Below, piece after piece: positions 7,908-16,671 of a stretch of DNA of 64,000 nucleotides (its first letter is position 1; each line of letters starts with the position of its first letter). The stretch is from Akkermansia muciniphila. Lineage in GTDB: Bacteria > Verrucomicrobiota > Kiritimatiellia > RFP12 > JAAYNR01. The DNA lies in assembly GCA_945870025.1 (NCBI GenBank), contig CAMBQN010000006.1, positions 52,355 through 116,354 of the forward strand. The letters are read 5' to 3'. A model generated the notes under the pieces. It was not told where the DNA came from. It searched no databases and saw nothing but the letters and a program-made list of their open reading frames with translations. A program made the position numbers and the translations under genes.

Positions 7908-9287
7908 ATGAGTGATGTGATTCGGGTTGTTCTTTCGCAGGATGAGATGCCCAAGGCCTGGTACAACCTCGCGGCCGACTTTCCTAAGCCGATGCTGCCG
8001 CCGATCGACAAGGACGGCCATGTGGTCAGGCCTGAGGCTTTGACCGCCATCTTCCCTGAAAATCTGGTAGAGCAGGAGGTCTCGACCGAACGGTGGATAC
8101 CGATCCCCGAGCCGGTGCGCGAGCAGCTCTACCTCTGGCGTCCGACCGTCTTGCGCCGCGCGCGGAACCTGGAGCGGCTGCTGCAGACGCCGGCGAAAAT
8201 CTACTTCAAGGACGAGTCGGGGTCGCCCTCCGGTTCGCACAAGTCCAACACCGCCGTGGCGCAGGCCTACTACAACAAGGTGTACGGAACGAAACGGCTC
8301 ACCACCGAGACCGGCGCCGGGCAGTGGGGTTCGGCGCTCTCCCAGGCCTGCCAAGTCATGGGGCTGCCCTTGCGGGTCTACATGGTGAAGGTGAGCTTTG
8401 AGCAAAAGCCGTTCCGCAAGCTCATGATGCAGACGTGGGGGGGCGAATGCGTCTCGTCGCCGTCCACCCTGACCCAAGCCGGCCGCGACGTGCTGGCGAA
8501 ATGGCCCGACACGCCGGGATCACTCGGCATCGCCATCTCCGAGGCGATCGAAGACGCCGTCACGTCGAAGGACACCAAGTACACCCTCGGTTCGGTCCTC
8601 AACCATGTGTTGCTGCATCAGACGGTGATCGGCCTCGAGGCGCGGGCGCAGTTCCGCAAGATCGGCATCTACCCCGACGTCATCATCGGCTGCGCGGGCG
8701 GAGGGTCAAATCTCGCCGGCATCGCCTTCCCGTTCCTGGCCGACAAGATTGACGGCTCGCGGCCCAACCTGCGGGTGATCGCCGCCGAGCCCACGGCGTG
8801 TCCGAAGCTCACCAAGGGCGAGTTCATGTACGACTCGGGCGACGTGGCGATGATGACTCCCTTGCTGCCGATGTATTCACTGGGTCACGAATACCAGCCC
8901 GCCGCGATCCATGCTGGCGGCCTGCGCTATCACGGTATGGCGCCGATGGTCTCGCACATGCGTCGCCTGGGAATGATCGAGGCGGTGGCGCTGCCTCAGA
9001 ACGAATGCTTCCGCGCCGCCATCCAGTTCGCCAACACCGAGGGGTTGATCCCCGCGCCGGAGAGTTCGCATGCCATCGCCTCCGCGATACGCGAGGCGCT
9101 CCGCGCCAAGGAGGAGGGGGTCGAGCGGACGATTCTCTTCAACCTCTCGGGGCACGGCATCCTCGACCTCTCGGGCTATCAAGCCTTTCTCGAAGGCAAG
9201 CTGGAGGATTACGAGTTCGGTGCCGCTGACCTGGAAAAGTCCCTCGCCTGCACGCGCGGACTGCCCAAGCCGCCGCCACTGGGGTAA
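7908..9287 (+). CDS. trpB: Tryptophan synthase beta chain, TrpB2 type
   Basis: 459 residues from the ATG at 7908, chosen for GAGGAG eight bases upstream; an ATG at 7869 lacks a signal. Catalyses the PLP-dependent joining of indole and serine to tryptophan. The PLP lysine is K112 in 'SGSHKSN', 'TETGAGQWG' and the phosphate-binding 'GCAGGGSNLAG' are intact. Length, the extra N-terminal region ('PENLVEQEVSTERWI') and the 'HAGGLRYHG' segment place it in the TrpB2 subfamily, which often works without TrpA; no trpA or other trp gene is adjacent. Cytoplasmic. Followed after 7 bp by the release-factor gene, so likely co-transcribed. Confidence 0.93.
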   Translation: MSDVIRVVLSQDEMPKAWYNLAADFPKPMLPPIDKDGHVVRPEALTAIFPENLVEQEVSTERWIPIPEPVREQLYLWRPTVLRRARNLERLLQTPAKIYFKDESGSPSGSHKSNTAVAQAYYNKVYGTKRLTTETGAGQWGSALSQACQVMGLPLRVYMVKVSFEQKPFRKLMMQTWGGECVSSPSTLTQAGRDVLAKWPDTPGSLGIAISEAIEDAVTSKDTKYTLGSVLNHVLLHQTVIGLEARAQFRKIGIYPDVIIGCAGGGSNLAGIAFPFLADKIDGSRPNLRVIAAEPTACPKLTKGEFMYDSGDVAMMTPLLPMYSLGHEYQPAAIHAGGLRYHGMAPMVSHMRRLGMIEAVALPQNECFRAAIQFANTEGLIPAPESSHAIASAIREALRAKEEGVERTILFNLSGHGILDLSGYQAFLEGKLEDYEFGAADLEKSLACTRGLPKPPPLG

Positions 9288-9294
9288 AGGAACC

Positions 9295-9711
9295 ATGGAC
9301 TCGCCGTATCTGAAAACGCAGTCGCTGACGCGGATCAAGGAGGCGCTCGCACGGGCGGGCGTAGACGAGGCCGATCTCGACGAGCGTTTTGTGGTGGGAT
9401 CGGGCGCGGGCGGGCAAAAAATGAACAAGACGTCGTCGGCGGTGGTGCTGCGCCACCCGCCGACGCAGACGGTCGTCAAATGCCAGGCCACCCGCTCGCG
9501 CGAGGTCAACCGCTGGCTCGCCCGCCGCCTGCTCGCCGAGCGCATTCTGGAACGGACCGCTGGCGAACGCTCCGTCCGCCAGCAGGCCGCCGAAAAGATC
9601 CGCCGTCAGAAGCGGCGGCGCTCCCGGCGACAAAAGGCGCGGATGCTCGACGACAAGCGGGAGCATGCCGAACGGAAGACCTCCCGTAAAACGGTCGACT
9701 GGGAAGCGTAA
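9295..9711 (+). CDS. RF-1 domain peptidyl-tRNA hydrolase-like protein (ArfB-like)
   Basis: 138 residues. The catalytic GGQ motif is in 'GSGAGGQKMNKTSSAV' (about 39-54), followed by 'CQATRSREVNRWLA' and a very basic C-terminal tail rich in Arg/Lys, as in ArfB/YaeJ-type factors that insert a positive tail into the mRNA channel and release stalled peptides. No stop-codon-recognition domain, so it is not prfA/prfB. The start ATG lies 7 bp after the trpB stop, with AAAGGA overlapping that stop. Role in ribosome rescue is by family; whether it works on stalled ribosomes or has another GGQ role is inferred. Confidence 0.85.
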   Translation: MDSPYLKTQSLTRIKEALARAGVDEADLDERFVVGSGAGGQKMNKTSSAVVLRHPPTQTVVKCQATRSREVNRWLARRLLAERILERTAGERSVRQQAAEKIRRQKRRRSRRQKARMLDDKREHAERKTSRKTVDWEA

Positions 9712-9744
9712 ACCCGCCGGGTAATGAACCGAAAATATTAAAAA

Positions 9745-9906
9745 AATAAGCGGCAACACGCGCAGATGGAGATCGTGCCCGGCATCCGTGGGCAGCACGA
9801 CATCCAACGGATGCAGTGCGTCCATTTCCAGAAGGAACTGGCGCGCGCAGGTTCCCAACCCCTTGGATGCCATCCACTGCTCCAAGGTCCGCCACATCGC
9901 CTGCAT
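9745..9906 (-). pseudogene. Possible transposase C-terminal remnant
   Basis: A 54-codon minus-strand stretch begins 'MQAMWRTLEQWMASKG' and contains 'ALHPLDVVLPT' and 'HDLHLRVL'. The VDVVLPT..G..LRLR pattern recalls the end of IS1634-like DDE transposases. After this the frame runs into the antisense of the release-factor gene, and an A-rich homopolymer follows. No upstream transposase body or inverted repeats are visible, so it can only be a scrap. Low certainty. Confidence 0.3.
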
Positions 9907-9947
9907 GGCAAGTCTTTGTTCACGGTGACGGAGTTTGCCAATGCCTT

Positions 9948-12900
9948 TCAGCGTTCGATCGCGCTCGAATCTGCCGGTGCCACCTCTAACTCCGAAATCT
10001 TTCGGAAATCGATTGCAGCCAAGCCAAAATGCCCCTTCATTTCAATCTGTTTGAGATCGATCTTCCCCTCCAATAAGTCGCCCTTGCGAAGCCGAATGGA
10101 ATCTGCCGCATCTCCCGTTCCGGGCTTGATCGTCGACACGTGCGTGATCGGCACGATGAGAATGGAGTCGGCCATCCGAAGCGATGCCACCCGCATCGTG
10201 GTGATCCCGGTGAGCGTATCTCCGTTCGCCATGCGCAGCCGTAGGCTCACACGCTCAACAGCGTCGTCGGTCGGCAGGGCGGCAGTGCCGCCCTGCCGCT
10301 GCCCCGCCACCACGGCGTTCGTCAGGCTGTAGCAGAACTCGAATGCGGCCGCGCCGACGTCGGTGACGTGCATCGCGCCGGCCACGTTCGCCAGACGATA
10401 GCAACCGTCGAACGCCCGCGCACCGATCCGGCGTACGCTGGCGGGAATCGTAACCCCGGTCAGTTCCCGGCAGCCCGCAAACGCTTTCGGCCCGATCCCT
10501 CCAACGGGCTTCCCGTCCGTCTCCGCAGGCACGGTCACCGTGCGGTTGGTGTCGAAACACCGGACCAGCACCAGGCTGCCGTCCGTATCCGGCATGAAGG
10601 CAAAGCCGCGGTCATACGAACACGTCATGGCCGGACGTCCTGCGAATTGACCGTTCCATCCTTGCGTGTCCAACCGGTGGTAGGCAACCGCTGGAGTATT
10701 CTCGAACACGTCTGCGTCGGCCAGGGGAGCGTGGCCCTCGAAAAAAACGCTTTCCAGGTTGGCACACGACGCAAACGCGCGCGTGGCGATCCCGGTGACG
10801 CCGGCGGGAATCATCACGCTTGTCAGGAAGGTATTGGACGCAAATGCATTCGCTCCGATTGCCGTCACCGGCAGGCCTGCCAGCCATACAGGAACCCGCA
10901 CATCGTTTCGAGTGCCGAGGTAGTGCCGGATCGAAACGGTTTGCCCGTTCTGCACGGAAAAATGGAAGCGCCCATCCGTGGAAACGCCCCAGGCCGTCTT
11001 TCCGTAGGCCGTATCGTTGGTCCATCCTTTGGCCCCCTCCGGGTAGCATACGGTTGCCGGCGTGTTCGCGAAGATGTCCGCATTTAAAGGCGGCCGATCG
11101 CCCTCGAAAAGCACCATGTCGAGTTGGGGACAGGAACTGAACGCCTGGCGCCCGATTTGCCGGATGCCGGCCGGTATGGATACTTGTCGAAGGGTTGCGC
11201 GCTGAAAGGCGCCTGCCCCGATGTTTGTCACGGTCGATGAAAAAGACAGTTTCGTCAGTGAGGCCACCTCCGCGAAGGCGTTCGCGCTCACGGTCGTAAC
11301 GCCGTCCGGTACCCGGTACTCGGTCTCCTTGCGCTTTTGTGGATAGCGTAAAAGCTCGGTCATGGCACGGTTGAACAATACCCCATCCAAGGTCCGGAAT
11401 GCGGTGTTGCCTTCCGCCACGACGAACTCCTCCAGATTCGGGCAATTGGTAAATTCCTGCTCGAGCTTCTTCAGCGTGGCCGGAAGGACAACCCGCATCA
11501 GTTTCGGGTTACTCCCAAAGGTCCAGGAGTCCAGGGACGTGATGCTTCCGAGTGATCTCACGCTGCGCAGGGACTCGCACCCCATGAACGCGCAGCCTTC
11601 GATGACGGTCACACTGTCGGGCAACGTAAGCTCTTCCAGCCCGCTGTGGCAAAAGGCGTACTCGCCGATGCTCGTGACAGTGGCTGGCAGCGGGCACGAC
11701 TTCAACCCACGCGCATACATGAAAGCCCGCGTCCCCACCGTAGTGACGCCATCCGGCACCCGGTATTCGGCGTCCTGACGATTGGCCGGATAGCGCACCA
11801 GCCTGGTCATGTCGCGGCTGAAGAGCACGCCCTGTTGGAGCCGGTACGCTTGGTTCTCCTCGACAATCACCAGGTTCGGTATCCCGCCCAGCGTATAGAT
11901 GTCAATGTCGTTCACATTGGGGCCGAGCACCAAATTGGTAATGCCGCACCCCGCGAAGGCGTTGCTGCCGATGCTCTTCAGGCTGTCGGGAAGTCGCATC
12001 TGTTTCAGCGCGCTGCCGGATCCGAACACCCAGGTACCGAGCCGCTCAATGCCTGAGCCGAGCGTCACGTTTTCCAGGTTGCCGCACTCGGAGAAGGCCG
12101 AATCCCCAAGCGCGGTCACGCTGTCGGGAATTACCACACGCATCAGGCTTGAACACCGGAAGAACGCCTCTGAACAGATGTTGGTTACCCGGCTGCCGAA
12201 GACCACGTTGGTCAAACTGCGGCATTCGTCGAACGACTTCGACGCGATGCGCGTCACGCCTTCCGGTATCGCGATGCTCCCCAGTTTCTCGCAGTAGAGG
12301 AAGGCCCCGGCACCGATATTCGTGACAGACGACGGGATGGTGACGGCCCTCAAGCCGCGACAACCTTCAAAGGCGTTACCCGCGATGCGTGTGACGCTGT
12401 CTGGAATGATGTATTCCGATCGGGGGTTCGAGGGCGGATGCCGATAGAGTGTGGTCTGGTCGCGATTGAACAACACGCCGTCCCGCTGGACAAACGACTC
12501 GTTCTCTGCGGCCAATTCCACGGCCTTCAGCCCGAAACAGCCGGTGAACGCGCCGTCGCCCAGTGCGCGCAGGCTGGCGGGGAGCACCACACACGATAGT
12601 TTGCGGCAATCCTGGAAAGCCCCGGAGCCCAGGCTCACCAGGCCTTCCGGCAACCGCACATCCCGCAGTTCGTAACAGCTGGCGAACGCGCCATCGCTAA
12701 GACGGTCGACTGCTTTTCCCAGCACCACATTGGTCAGACCGGTGCACAATTCGAATGCCAGGATGCCGATCTGGCGCACGCTGTCTGGAATGACGACGTT
12801 CTGGATCTCACGCTTTTGCGCGAACGCCTTCTGACCAATGCTTCGTACCGGCTTGCCATCGATTTCAGCGGGGATCTCCAGTGCGGTGGCGCTTGACTGC

Positions 12901-13154
12901 CACGAAAGGATCATCACCTCGTTGCTGATCACCGCGTAGGTGAACCCGTTCCAGGTCGCGTTGGCCGCGCTCGCAGACGATGCCGCACACATCAGCCCGA
13001 GCCACAGGTAGACACCAACGACCACAGCCTTTTGTTGGCTTGTGTTTGTATCGGTAGCTGCGCGTTTGCCTTTTTGCCGCAAGCGCTCGCGTCCTGCCCT
13101 ATCAAGCCGGTCTGTGACTCCCCGCGTTGGGTCAATCGAAACGCCGTTTGTCAT
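9948..13154 (-). CDS. Large secreted BspA-type leucine-rich-repeat protein
   Basis: 1068 residues. After about 45 polar residues a hydrophobic segment ('VVVGVYLWLGLMCAASSASA') acts as signal peptide or anchor. From about 70 to 900 there are some 25-30 LRR_5 repeats of the BspA type ('VTSIGEYAFCHSGLEELTLPDSV', variants of 'IPDSVT.IG..AF..C..L'), interrupted by 'LFNRDMTELLRYP' inserts characteristic of this family. The last 110 residues form two copies of a small module with the shape 'RLR.GD.L.G...' and 'I....I..I', also known from other PVC proteins. Such proteins usually mediate surface attachment or protein binding; the partner is unknown. It stands alone on the minus strand, upstream flanked by a 98-bp dispersed repeat. 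Confidence 0.88.
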   Translation of the reverse strand: MTNGVSIDPTRGVTDRLDRAGRERLRQKGKRAATDTNTSQQKAVVVGVYLWLGLMCAASSASAANATWNGFTYAVISNEVMILSWQSSATALEIPAEIDGKPVRSIGQKAFAQKREIQNVVIPDSVRQIGILAFELCTGLTNVVLGKAVDRLSDGAFASCYELRDVRLPEGLVSLGSGAFQDCRKLSCVVLPASLRALGDGAFTGCFGLKAVELAAENESFVQRDGVLFNRDQTTLYRHPPSNPRSEYIIPDSVTRIAGNAFEGCRGLRAVTIPSSVTNIGAGAFLYCEKLGSIAIPEGVTRIASKSFDECRSLTNVVFGSRVTNICSEAFFRCSSLMRVVIPDSVTALGDSAFSECGNLENVTLGSGIERLGTWVFGSGSALKQMRLPDSLKSIGSNAFAGCGITNLVLGPNVNDIDIYTLGGIPNLVIVEENQAYRLQQGVLFSRDMTRLVRYPANRQDAEYRVPDGVTTVGTRAFMYARGLKSCPLPATVTSIGEYAFCHSGLEELTLPDSVTVIEGCAFMGCESLRSVRSLGSITSLDSWTFGSNPKLMRVVLPATLKKLEQEFTNCPNLEEFVVAEGNTAFRTLDGVLFNRAMTELLRYPQKRKETEYRVPDGVTTVSANAFAEVASLTKLSFSSTVTNIGAGAFQRATLRQVSIPAGIRQIGRQAFSSCPQLDMVLFEGDRPPLNADIFANTPATVCYPEGAKGWTNDTAYGKTAWGVSTDGRFHFSVQNGQTVSIRHYLGTRNDVRVPVWLAGLPVTAIGANAFASNTFLTSVMIPAGVTGIATRAFASCANLESVFFEGHAPLADADVFENTPAVAYHRLDTQGWNGQFAGRPAMTCSYDRGFAFMPDTDGSLVLVRCFDTNRTVTVPAETDGKPVGGIGPKAFAGCRELTGVTIPASVRRIGARAFDGCYRLANVAGAMHVTDVGAAAFEFCYSLTNAVVAGQRQGGTAALPTDDAVERVSLRLRMANGDTLTGITTMRVASLRMADSILIVPITHVSTIKPGTGDAADSIRLRKGDLLEGKIDLKQIEMKGHFGLAAIDFRKISELEVAPADSSAIER

Positions 13155-13451
13155 TAGGGCCCTTTGCCTTTCCAGCTTAAGAGTAGAAATCCATGTGCGA
13201 GCATATTACGCCATCCGCGTTTACCGGCGCAAGCGCGAACCCAGCAATTCTCATTATGACAGCCGCTATCGGGATCCAAATCGGGATCGGGACCGAAATC
13301 GACGAGAAAGCAAGAAATTCGACCCCGATAGCGATAGCGATTTCGACTGTAAAGATGTGCCAGTAGATTACGATTAAGATTAAGATGGCAATAGCCTCTT
13401 AACTTAGCGCCATTCATGTCTCTTGTCGGGCATCTCTACGGCTTTCAGGTC
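13155..13451. other. Non-coding gap of about 300 bp around a dispersed repeat
   Basis: Apart from the 98-bp repeat annotated separately, the gap holds AT-rich sequence and a short GATTAAGATTAAGAT stutter near 13371-13385. No gene is seen. Confidence 0.5.
13265..13362. repeat. Dispersed 98-bp palindromic stutter repeat, copy 1
   Basis: Identical at 93 of 98 positions to 56341-56438, same orientation. It begins GCTATCGGGATCC, contains several ATCGGGATC-like words, and its second half carries CCCGATAGCGATAGCG, so the ends can pair. Not associated with any ORF. Confidence 0.85.
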
Positions 13452-13500
13452 GATAAAAAACAATCCGCCCGCAGCCGAAGGCCGCGAGCGGATTGTTTGT
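13452..13500 (-). terminator. Rho-independent terminator of rpsA
   Basis: On the minus strand an 18-bp stem (16 pairs) runs from AACAATCCGC to GCGGATTGTT with a C(UUCG)G tetraloop, followed by a run of six T (13455-13460). It starts about 20 bp after the rpsA stop codon. Confidence 0.92.
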
Positions 13501-13520
13501 GTCACATCTGGAAACCGGCG

Positions 13521-15263
13521 TTACTCGCCAGACCCCGGACGCCACTCTTCGCTTTGCGCGAAGGCGTCGTCAAAGGCGGCGGCAAGTCCGACCAGGTTCT
13601 CACCCGGCTTCAGGTCAACCTGATTCAGTTCCTTGGCCATTTCGGCCAGCTCGGTCTCGTCCATGGTCATCGCCTTGATGCTCAGACCGATCCGGCGCTC
13701 ATCGCGGTCGATCTTGACGATGCGCGCTTCCACGCTCTGGCCGACCTTGAGCGCATCCTTGACCTTCTCAACATGCTGGCCGCTGATTTGCGAGATGTGG
13801 ACCAAGCCGTCCACGCCGTCTTCCAGCTCGATGAAGGCACCGAACGAGGCAATCTTGGAGACCGTGCCCTTGACCGACTGACCGATCACGTAGCGGGCGG
13901 CGATCGTGTTCCACGGGTCGTCGCTCGCCTGCTTCAAGCCGAGGCTGATGCGCTGGTTGGCAGGATCGACGTCGAGCACCACCGCCTCCACGGGCTGACC
14001 CTTTTGCAGCATCTCGCTCGGATGATTGATCTTTCGCGTCCACGAGATGTCGGAGACGTGGATCATGCCGTCGATCCCCTCCTCCAACTCGACAAACGCC
14101 CCGTACGACGTGAAGTTGCGCACCTTGCCCGAGATGCGGCTGCCGACCGGGTAGCGGTCCTGCACGGTGTCCCACGGATTGGACTCGGTCTGCCGCATGC
14201 CCAAAGCGATCTTCTGATCGGCCCGGTTGATGCTCAGCACCACCACGTCGACCTCGTCGCCCATGTTGAGCATGTCCGAGGCGCGCGTCACCCGCTTGGT
14301 CCACGAGAATTCCGAGACGTGAACCAAGCCCTCGATGCCCGGCTCGATCTCGACGAACGCGCCATAGGGCATCAGGTTGACCACCTTGCCACGGAGGCGG
14401 CTGCCGACCGGATACCGGTTCTCGATCCCTTCCCACGGATTCGCCTGCGCCTGCTTGAGGCCCAGGGACACGCGATCGCGATCCAAATCGACATCCAGAA
14501 TCATCACGTCGAGTTCCTGACCCACGCGCACCAACTCGGAGGGGTGCTTGATGCGGCCCCAGCTCATGTCGGTGATATGCAGCAGGCCGTCCAGACCGTC
14601 CAGATCGACAAACGCGCCGAACTCGGTGATGTTCTTGACCCGGCCCTTGCGGATCTGGTTCTTCTGCAGCGTCAGCAGCAGATCGCGCTTCTTGTTGGCC
14701 TGGCGGTCCTCGAGCAGTTCGCGCCGAGAGACGATGATATTGCGGCGCTCGTCGCTGATCTTGATCACCTTGAAATCATACTTCTGATTGATGTACGGCT
14801 CGGCATCGTGCACCGGGGTGATGTCCACCTGGGATCCCGGGAGAAACGCCTCAACGCCGTCAATCATCACAATCAGGCCGCCGCGGACGCGCGAGGTGAT
14901 GACACCTTCGACCACGCACCCTTCCTGATACTTCTTCAGCACCGATTCCCAGCGGAGCTTGTCATCCGCCTTGGACTTGCTGAGCACCACCATGCCGTCT
15001 TCGCCTTCGAGCTGCTCGAGCAGGACGTCAACCCGGTCCCCCACCTTGACCAGTGCGATGTCGGCAAACTGGCTGGCCTGAACGACACCTTCTGATTTGT
15101 AGCCAATATCGATGAAGACTTGGTTTCCGCTTACACCGCGAATCGTCCCCTTGACGATACCACCCGGGGTGAATGTGCTGCTCTGCTGCTGCAAAGCGGC
15201 CTCCATCGCGGCATACATGTCTCCGGTTTTGGGGGCGAAGGTATTGGGTTTGTGCTTGGCCAT
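13521..15263 (-). CDS. rpsA: 30S ribosomal protein S1
   Basis: 580 residues from the ATG at 15263 ('MAKHKPNTFAPK'); GGAAAA lies nearby, and the longer frame from 15320 has no signal. Six S1/OB-fold RNA-binding repeats can be followed ('GGIVKGTIRGV', 'GCVVEGVITSRVRGG', 'RKGRVKNITEFGAFVD', 'LRGKVVNLMPYGAFVE', 'ISGKVRNFTSYGAFVE', 'VKGTVSKIASFGAFIE'). The first two are divergent, as usual for the ribosome-anchoring part; the last four carry the RNA-binding loops. Brings mRNA to the 30S subunit during initiation. Followed by a strong terminator. Length is normal for the family. Confidence 0.97.
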   Translation of the reverse strand: MAKHKPNTFAPKTGDMYAAMEAALQQQSSTFTPGGIVKGTIRGVSGNQVFIDIGYKSEGVVQASQFADIALVKVGDRVDVLLEQLEGEDGMVVLSKSKADDKLRWESVLKKYQEGCVVEGVITSRVRGGLIVMIDGVEAFLPGSQVDITPVHDAEPYINQKYDFKVIKISDERRNIIVSRRELLEDRQANKKRDLLLTLQKNQIRKGRVKNITEFGAFVDLDGLDGLLHITDMSWGRIKHPSELVRVGQELDVMILDVDLDRDRVSLGLKQAQANPWEGIENRYPVGSRLRGKVVNLMPYGAFVEIEPGIEGLVHVSEFSWTKRVTRASDMLNMGDEVDVVVLSINRADQKIALGMRQTESNPWDTVQDRYPVGSRISGKVRNFTSYGAFVELEEGIDGMIHVSDISWTRKINHPSEMLQKGQPVEAVVLDVDPANQRISLGLKQASDDPWNTIAARYVIGQSVKGTVSKIASFGAFIELEDGVDGLVHISQISGQHVEKVKDALKVGQSVEARIVKIDRDERRIGLSIKAMTMDETELAEMAKELNQVDLKPGENLVGLAAAFDDAFAQSEEWRPGSGE

Positions 15264-15440
15264 TGGAATTTTTCCGTGAAACGGGAACTGCGAACCTGCG
15301 GCACGCCGCCGGCCCGGCAATTGAAACCGCCGCCCGCATGATGCGTCGCGCCGGTTTTTGCGGCCGAGCTGATTGCGCAGCCGGCCTCTCGCCCGTCTCG
15401 TGATTGCTGGTTTGGGTTGTGTTGCGGTCGGCTCGTTTGC

Positions 15441-15457
15441 CCGTATGCCTCATACGG
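15441..15457. promoter_or_regulatory. Perfect 7-bp hairpin in the rpsA leader
   Basis: CCGTATG-CCT-CATACGG lies in the untranslated leader on the rpsA side, about 180 bp before its start codon. It could take part in S1 autoregulation or be a protein site; nothing else identifies it. Confidence 0.3.
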
Positions 15458-15499
15458 CGATCCGAACGGTCTGCCGCCTAATGACGGCAAGGGGATAGG

Positions 15500-15528
15500 T
15501 TTGTATCAAATAACCGGCTGAAAAACAA
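15500..15528 (-). promoter_or_regulatory. Candidate promoter of rpsA
   Basis: Minus strand: TTGTTT (15528-15523), 17-bp spacer, TACAAA (15505-15500). Spacing is ideal and both boxes match sigma-70 at four of six positions. It would give a leader of about 230 nt. Confidence 0.45.
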
Positions 15529-15569
15529 GCCGTCTTTTTTGCGCGCTTATTTGCCGCCGTTTTGCAGGC

Positions 15570-15598
15570 TTGACGGTTCGGCTGCGATTCCGTATAAC
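15570..15598 (+). promoter_or_regulatory. Sigma-70-type promoter of the tRNA-Gly/tRNA-Ser unit
   Basis: TTGACG (15570-15575), spacer of exactly 17 bp, TATAAC (15593-15598); tRNA-Gly begins 25 bp downstream. Strong match to the consensus. Confidence 0.75.
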
Positions 15599-15622
15599 TA
15601 ACGCGTTTTCACCTCATTCGAA

Positions 15623-15696
15623 GCGGGTGTAGTTCAATGGTAGAACTCCAGCCTTCCAAGCTGGCCACGAGGGTTCGATTCCCTTCACCCGCTCCA
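15623..15696 (+). tRNA. tRNA-Gly (anticodon TCC)
   Basis: Acceptor GCGGGTG pairs with CACCCGC; anticodon loop centred on TCC; T-arm GAGGGTTCGATTCCCTTC; discriminator T and encoded CCA at 15694-15696. All four arms fold. Confidence 0.96.
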
Positions 15697-15715
15697 ACCC
15701 CGCGTCGACCGTTCC

Positions 15716-15803
15716 GGAGGGATGGCTGAGTGGTTTAAAGCATCGGTCTTGAAAACCGACGTGCCGCAAGGTACCGGGGGTTCGAATCCCTCTCCCTCCG
15801 CCA
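15716..15803 (+). tRNA. tRNA-Ser (anticodon TGA)
   Basis: Acceptor GGAGGGA pairs with TCCCTCC; anticodon stem TCGGT/ACCGA with loop CTTGAAA; long class II variable arm (CGTGCCGCAAGGTACC); encoded CCA. Same transcription unit as tRNA-Gly, and only 17 bp before lpxI. Confidence 0.96.
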
Positions 15804-15820
15804 GCCCCTGGAAAAACGTT

Positions 15821-16666
15821 ATGTCCGCCGCCCTACCCGAACACCTCCTGATCATCGCGGGCCGGGGAACGTATCCCCTGCTGCTCGCCCGCAGCGCGCG
15901 GGCTGCCGGCGTCGCCCGCATCACGGTCGCCGCCATGCGCGGCATGACCTGCCGGGAACTCCGCTCGTTTGCCGATGACTGCGTCGTGTTTGGCGTCGGC
16001 GAGGCCGGACGCATGCTCGACTGGGCCGAACGGATCGGTGTCCGCCACGCCGTGATGGCCGGTCAGATCACCCCGACCGCCCTCTTCTGCACTCGCTTCG
16101 ACGCCTTCTCCCGCGCCATCCTGCGGACGCTCACCGTCAAAAATGCGCACACGATCTTCGGCGCGCTCGCCGAACAACTCACCGCCCGCAACATCACCGT
16201 CCTGCCCGCATCGCAATTCATGGATGCCCACCTGCCGCGGCCGGGCACGCTCACCCGCCGCGAACCCGACCCGCGCGAATGGGACGATATCCGCTTCGGT
16301 CTCGATGTCGGCATGCGGGTGTGCGACCTCGACATCGGCCAGACCGTGGTGGTCAAAGACGGGGTGATCCTCGCCGTCGAGGCCTTTGAAGGGACCAACT
16401 GCACCATCCGTCGCGCCGGAACGCTCGGCGGCGCGGGCGCCATCGTCGTCAAAGTCGCCAAGACCGGCCACGACATGCGCTTCGACATTCCCGTCATCGG
16501 CGCCAACACCATCCCCGTGCTCCGCAAGGCCCGCGTCTCAGCCCTCGCCCTCCAGGCCGGCCGCACGCTCCTGCTGGATCGTGACGCCGTCATCCGGGCC
16601 GCCGACCGCCTCAACATCGCCATCGTCGCCGTGGACTCGGGCCTGCCGGCGCTGCAAAAAAAGTGA
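15821..16666 (+). CDS. lpxI: UDP-2,3-diacylglucosamine pyrophosphatase LpxI
   Basis: 281 residues from the ATG at 15821; upstream in-frame sequence is tRNA-Ser. Hydrolyses UDP-2,3-diacylglucosamine to 2,3-diacylglucosamine-1-phosphate (lipid X) in lipid A synthesis, replacing LpxH. Family marks: N-terminal 'LLIIAGRGTYPLLLAR', 'FGVGEAGRMLDW', 'MAGQITP', and the C-terminal half with 'DIGQTVVVKDG', 'VEAFEGTN' and 'DMRFDIPVIG', where the metal-dependent site lies. The stop codon overlaps a GTG that is in frame with lpxB, and the gene pair is coupled. There is little Shine-Dalgarno sequence; transcription may read through from the tRNA promoter. Confidence 0.93.
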   Translation: MSAALPEHLLIIAGRGTYPLLLARSARAAGVARITVAAMRGMTCRELRSFADDCVVFGVGEAGRMLDWAERIGVRHAVMAGQITPTALFCTRFDAFSRAILRTLTVKNAHTIFGALAEQLTARNITVLPASQFMDAHLPRPGTLTRREPDPREWDDIRFGLDVGMRVCDLDIGQTVVVKDGVILAVEAFEGTNCTIRRAGTLGGAGAIVVKVAKTGHDMRFDIPVIGANTIPVLRKARVSALALQAGRTLLLDRDAVIRAADRLNIAIVAVDSGLPALQKK

Positions 16667-16671
16667 GCCCC

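Noticed and set aside
13416..15095. 559-codon plus-strand ORF opposite rpsA
   Set aside because: Perfectly antisense to a certain S1 gene, His/Asp-rich in the way antisense frames of GC-rich genes are, no ribosome binding site.
15722..15820. N-terminal extension of lpxI through tRNA-Ser
   Set aside because: These codons are the tRNA gene itself.
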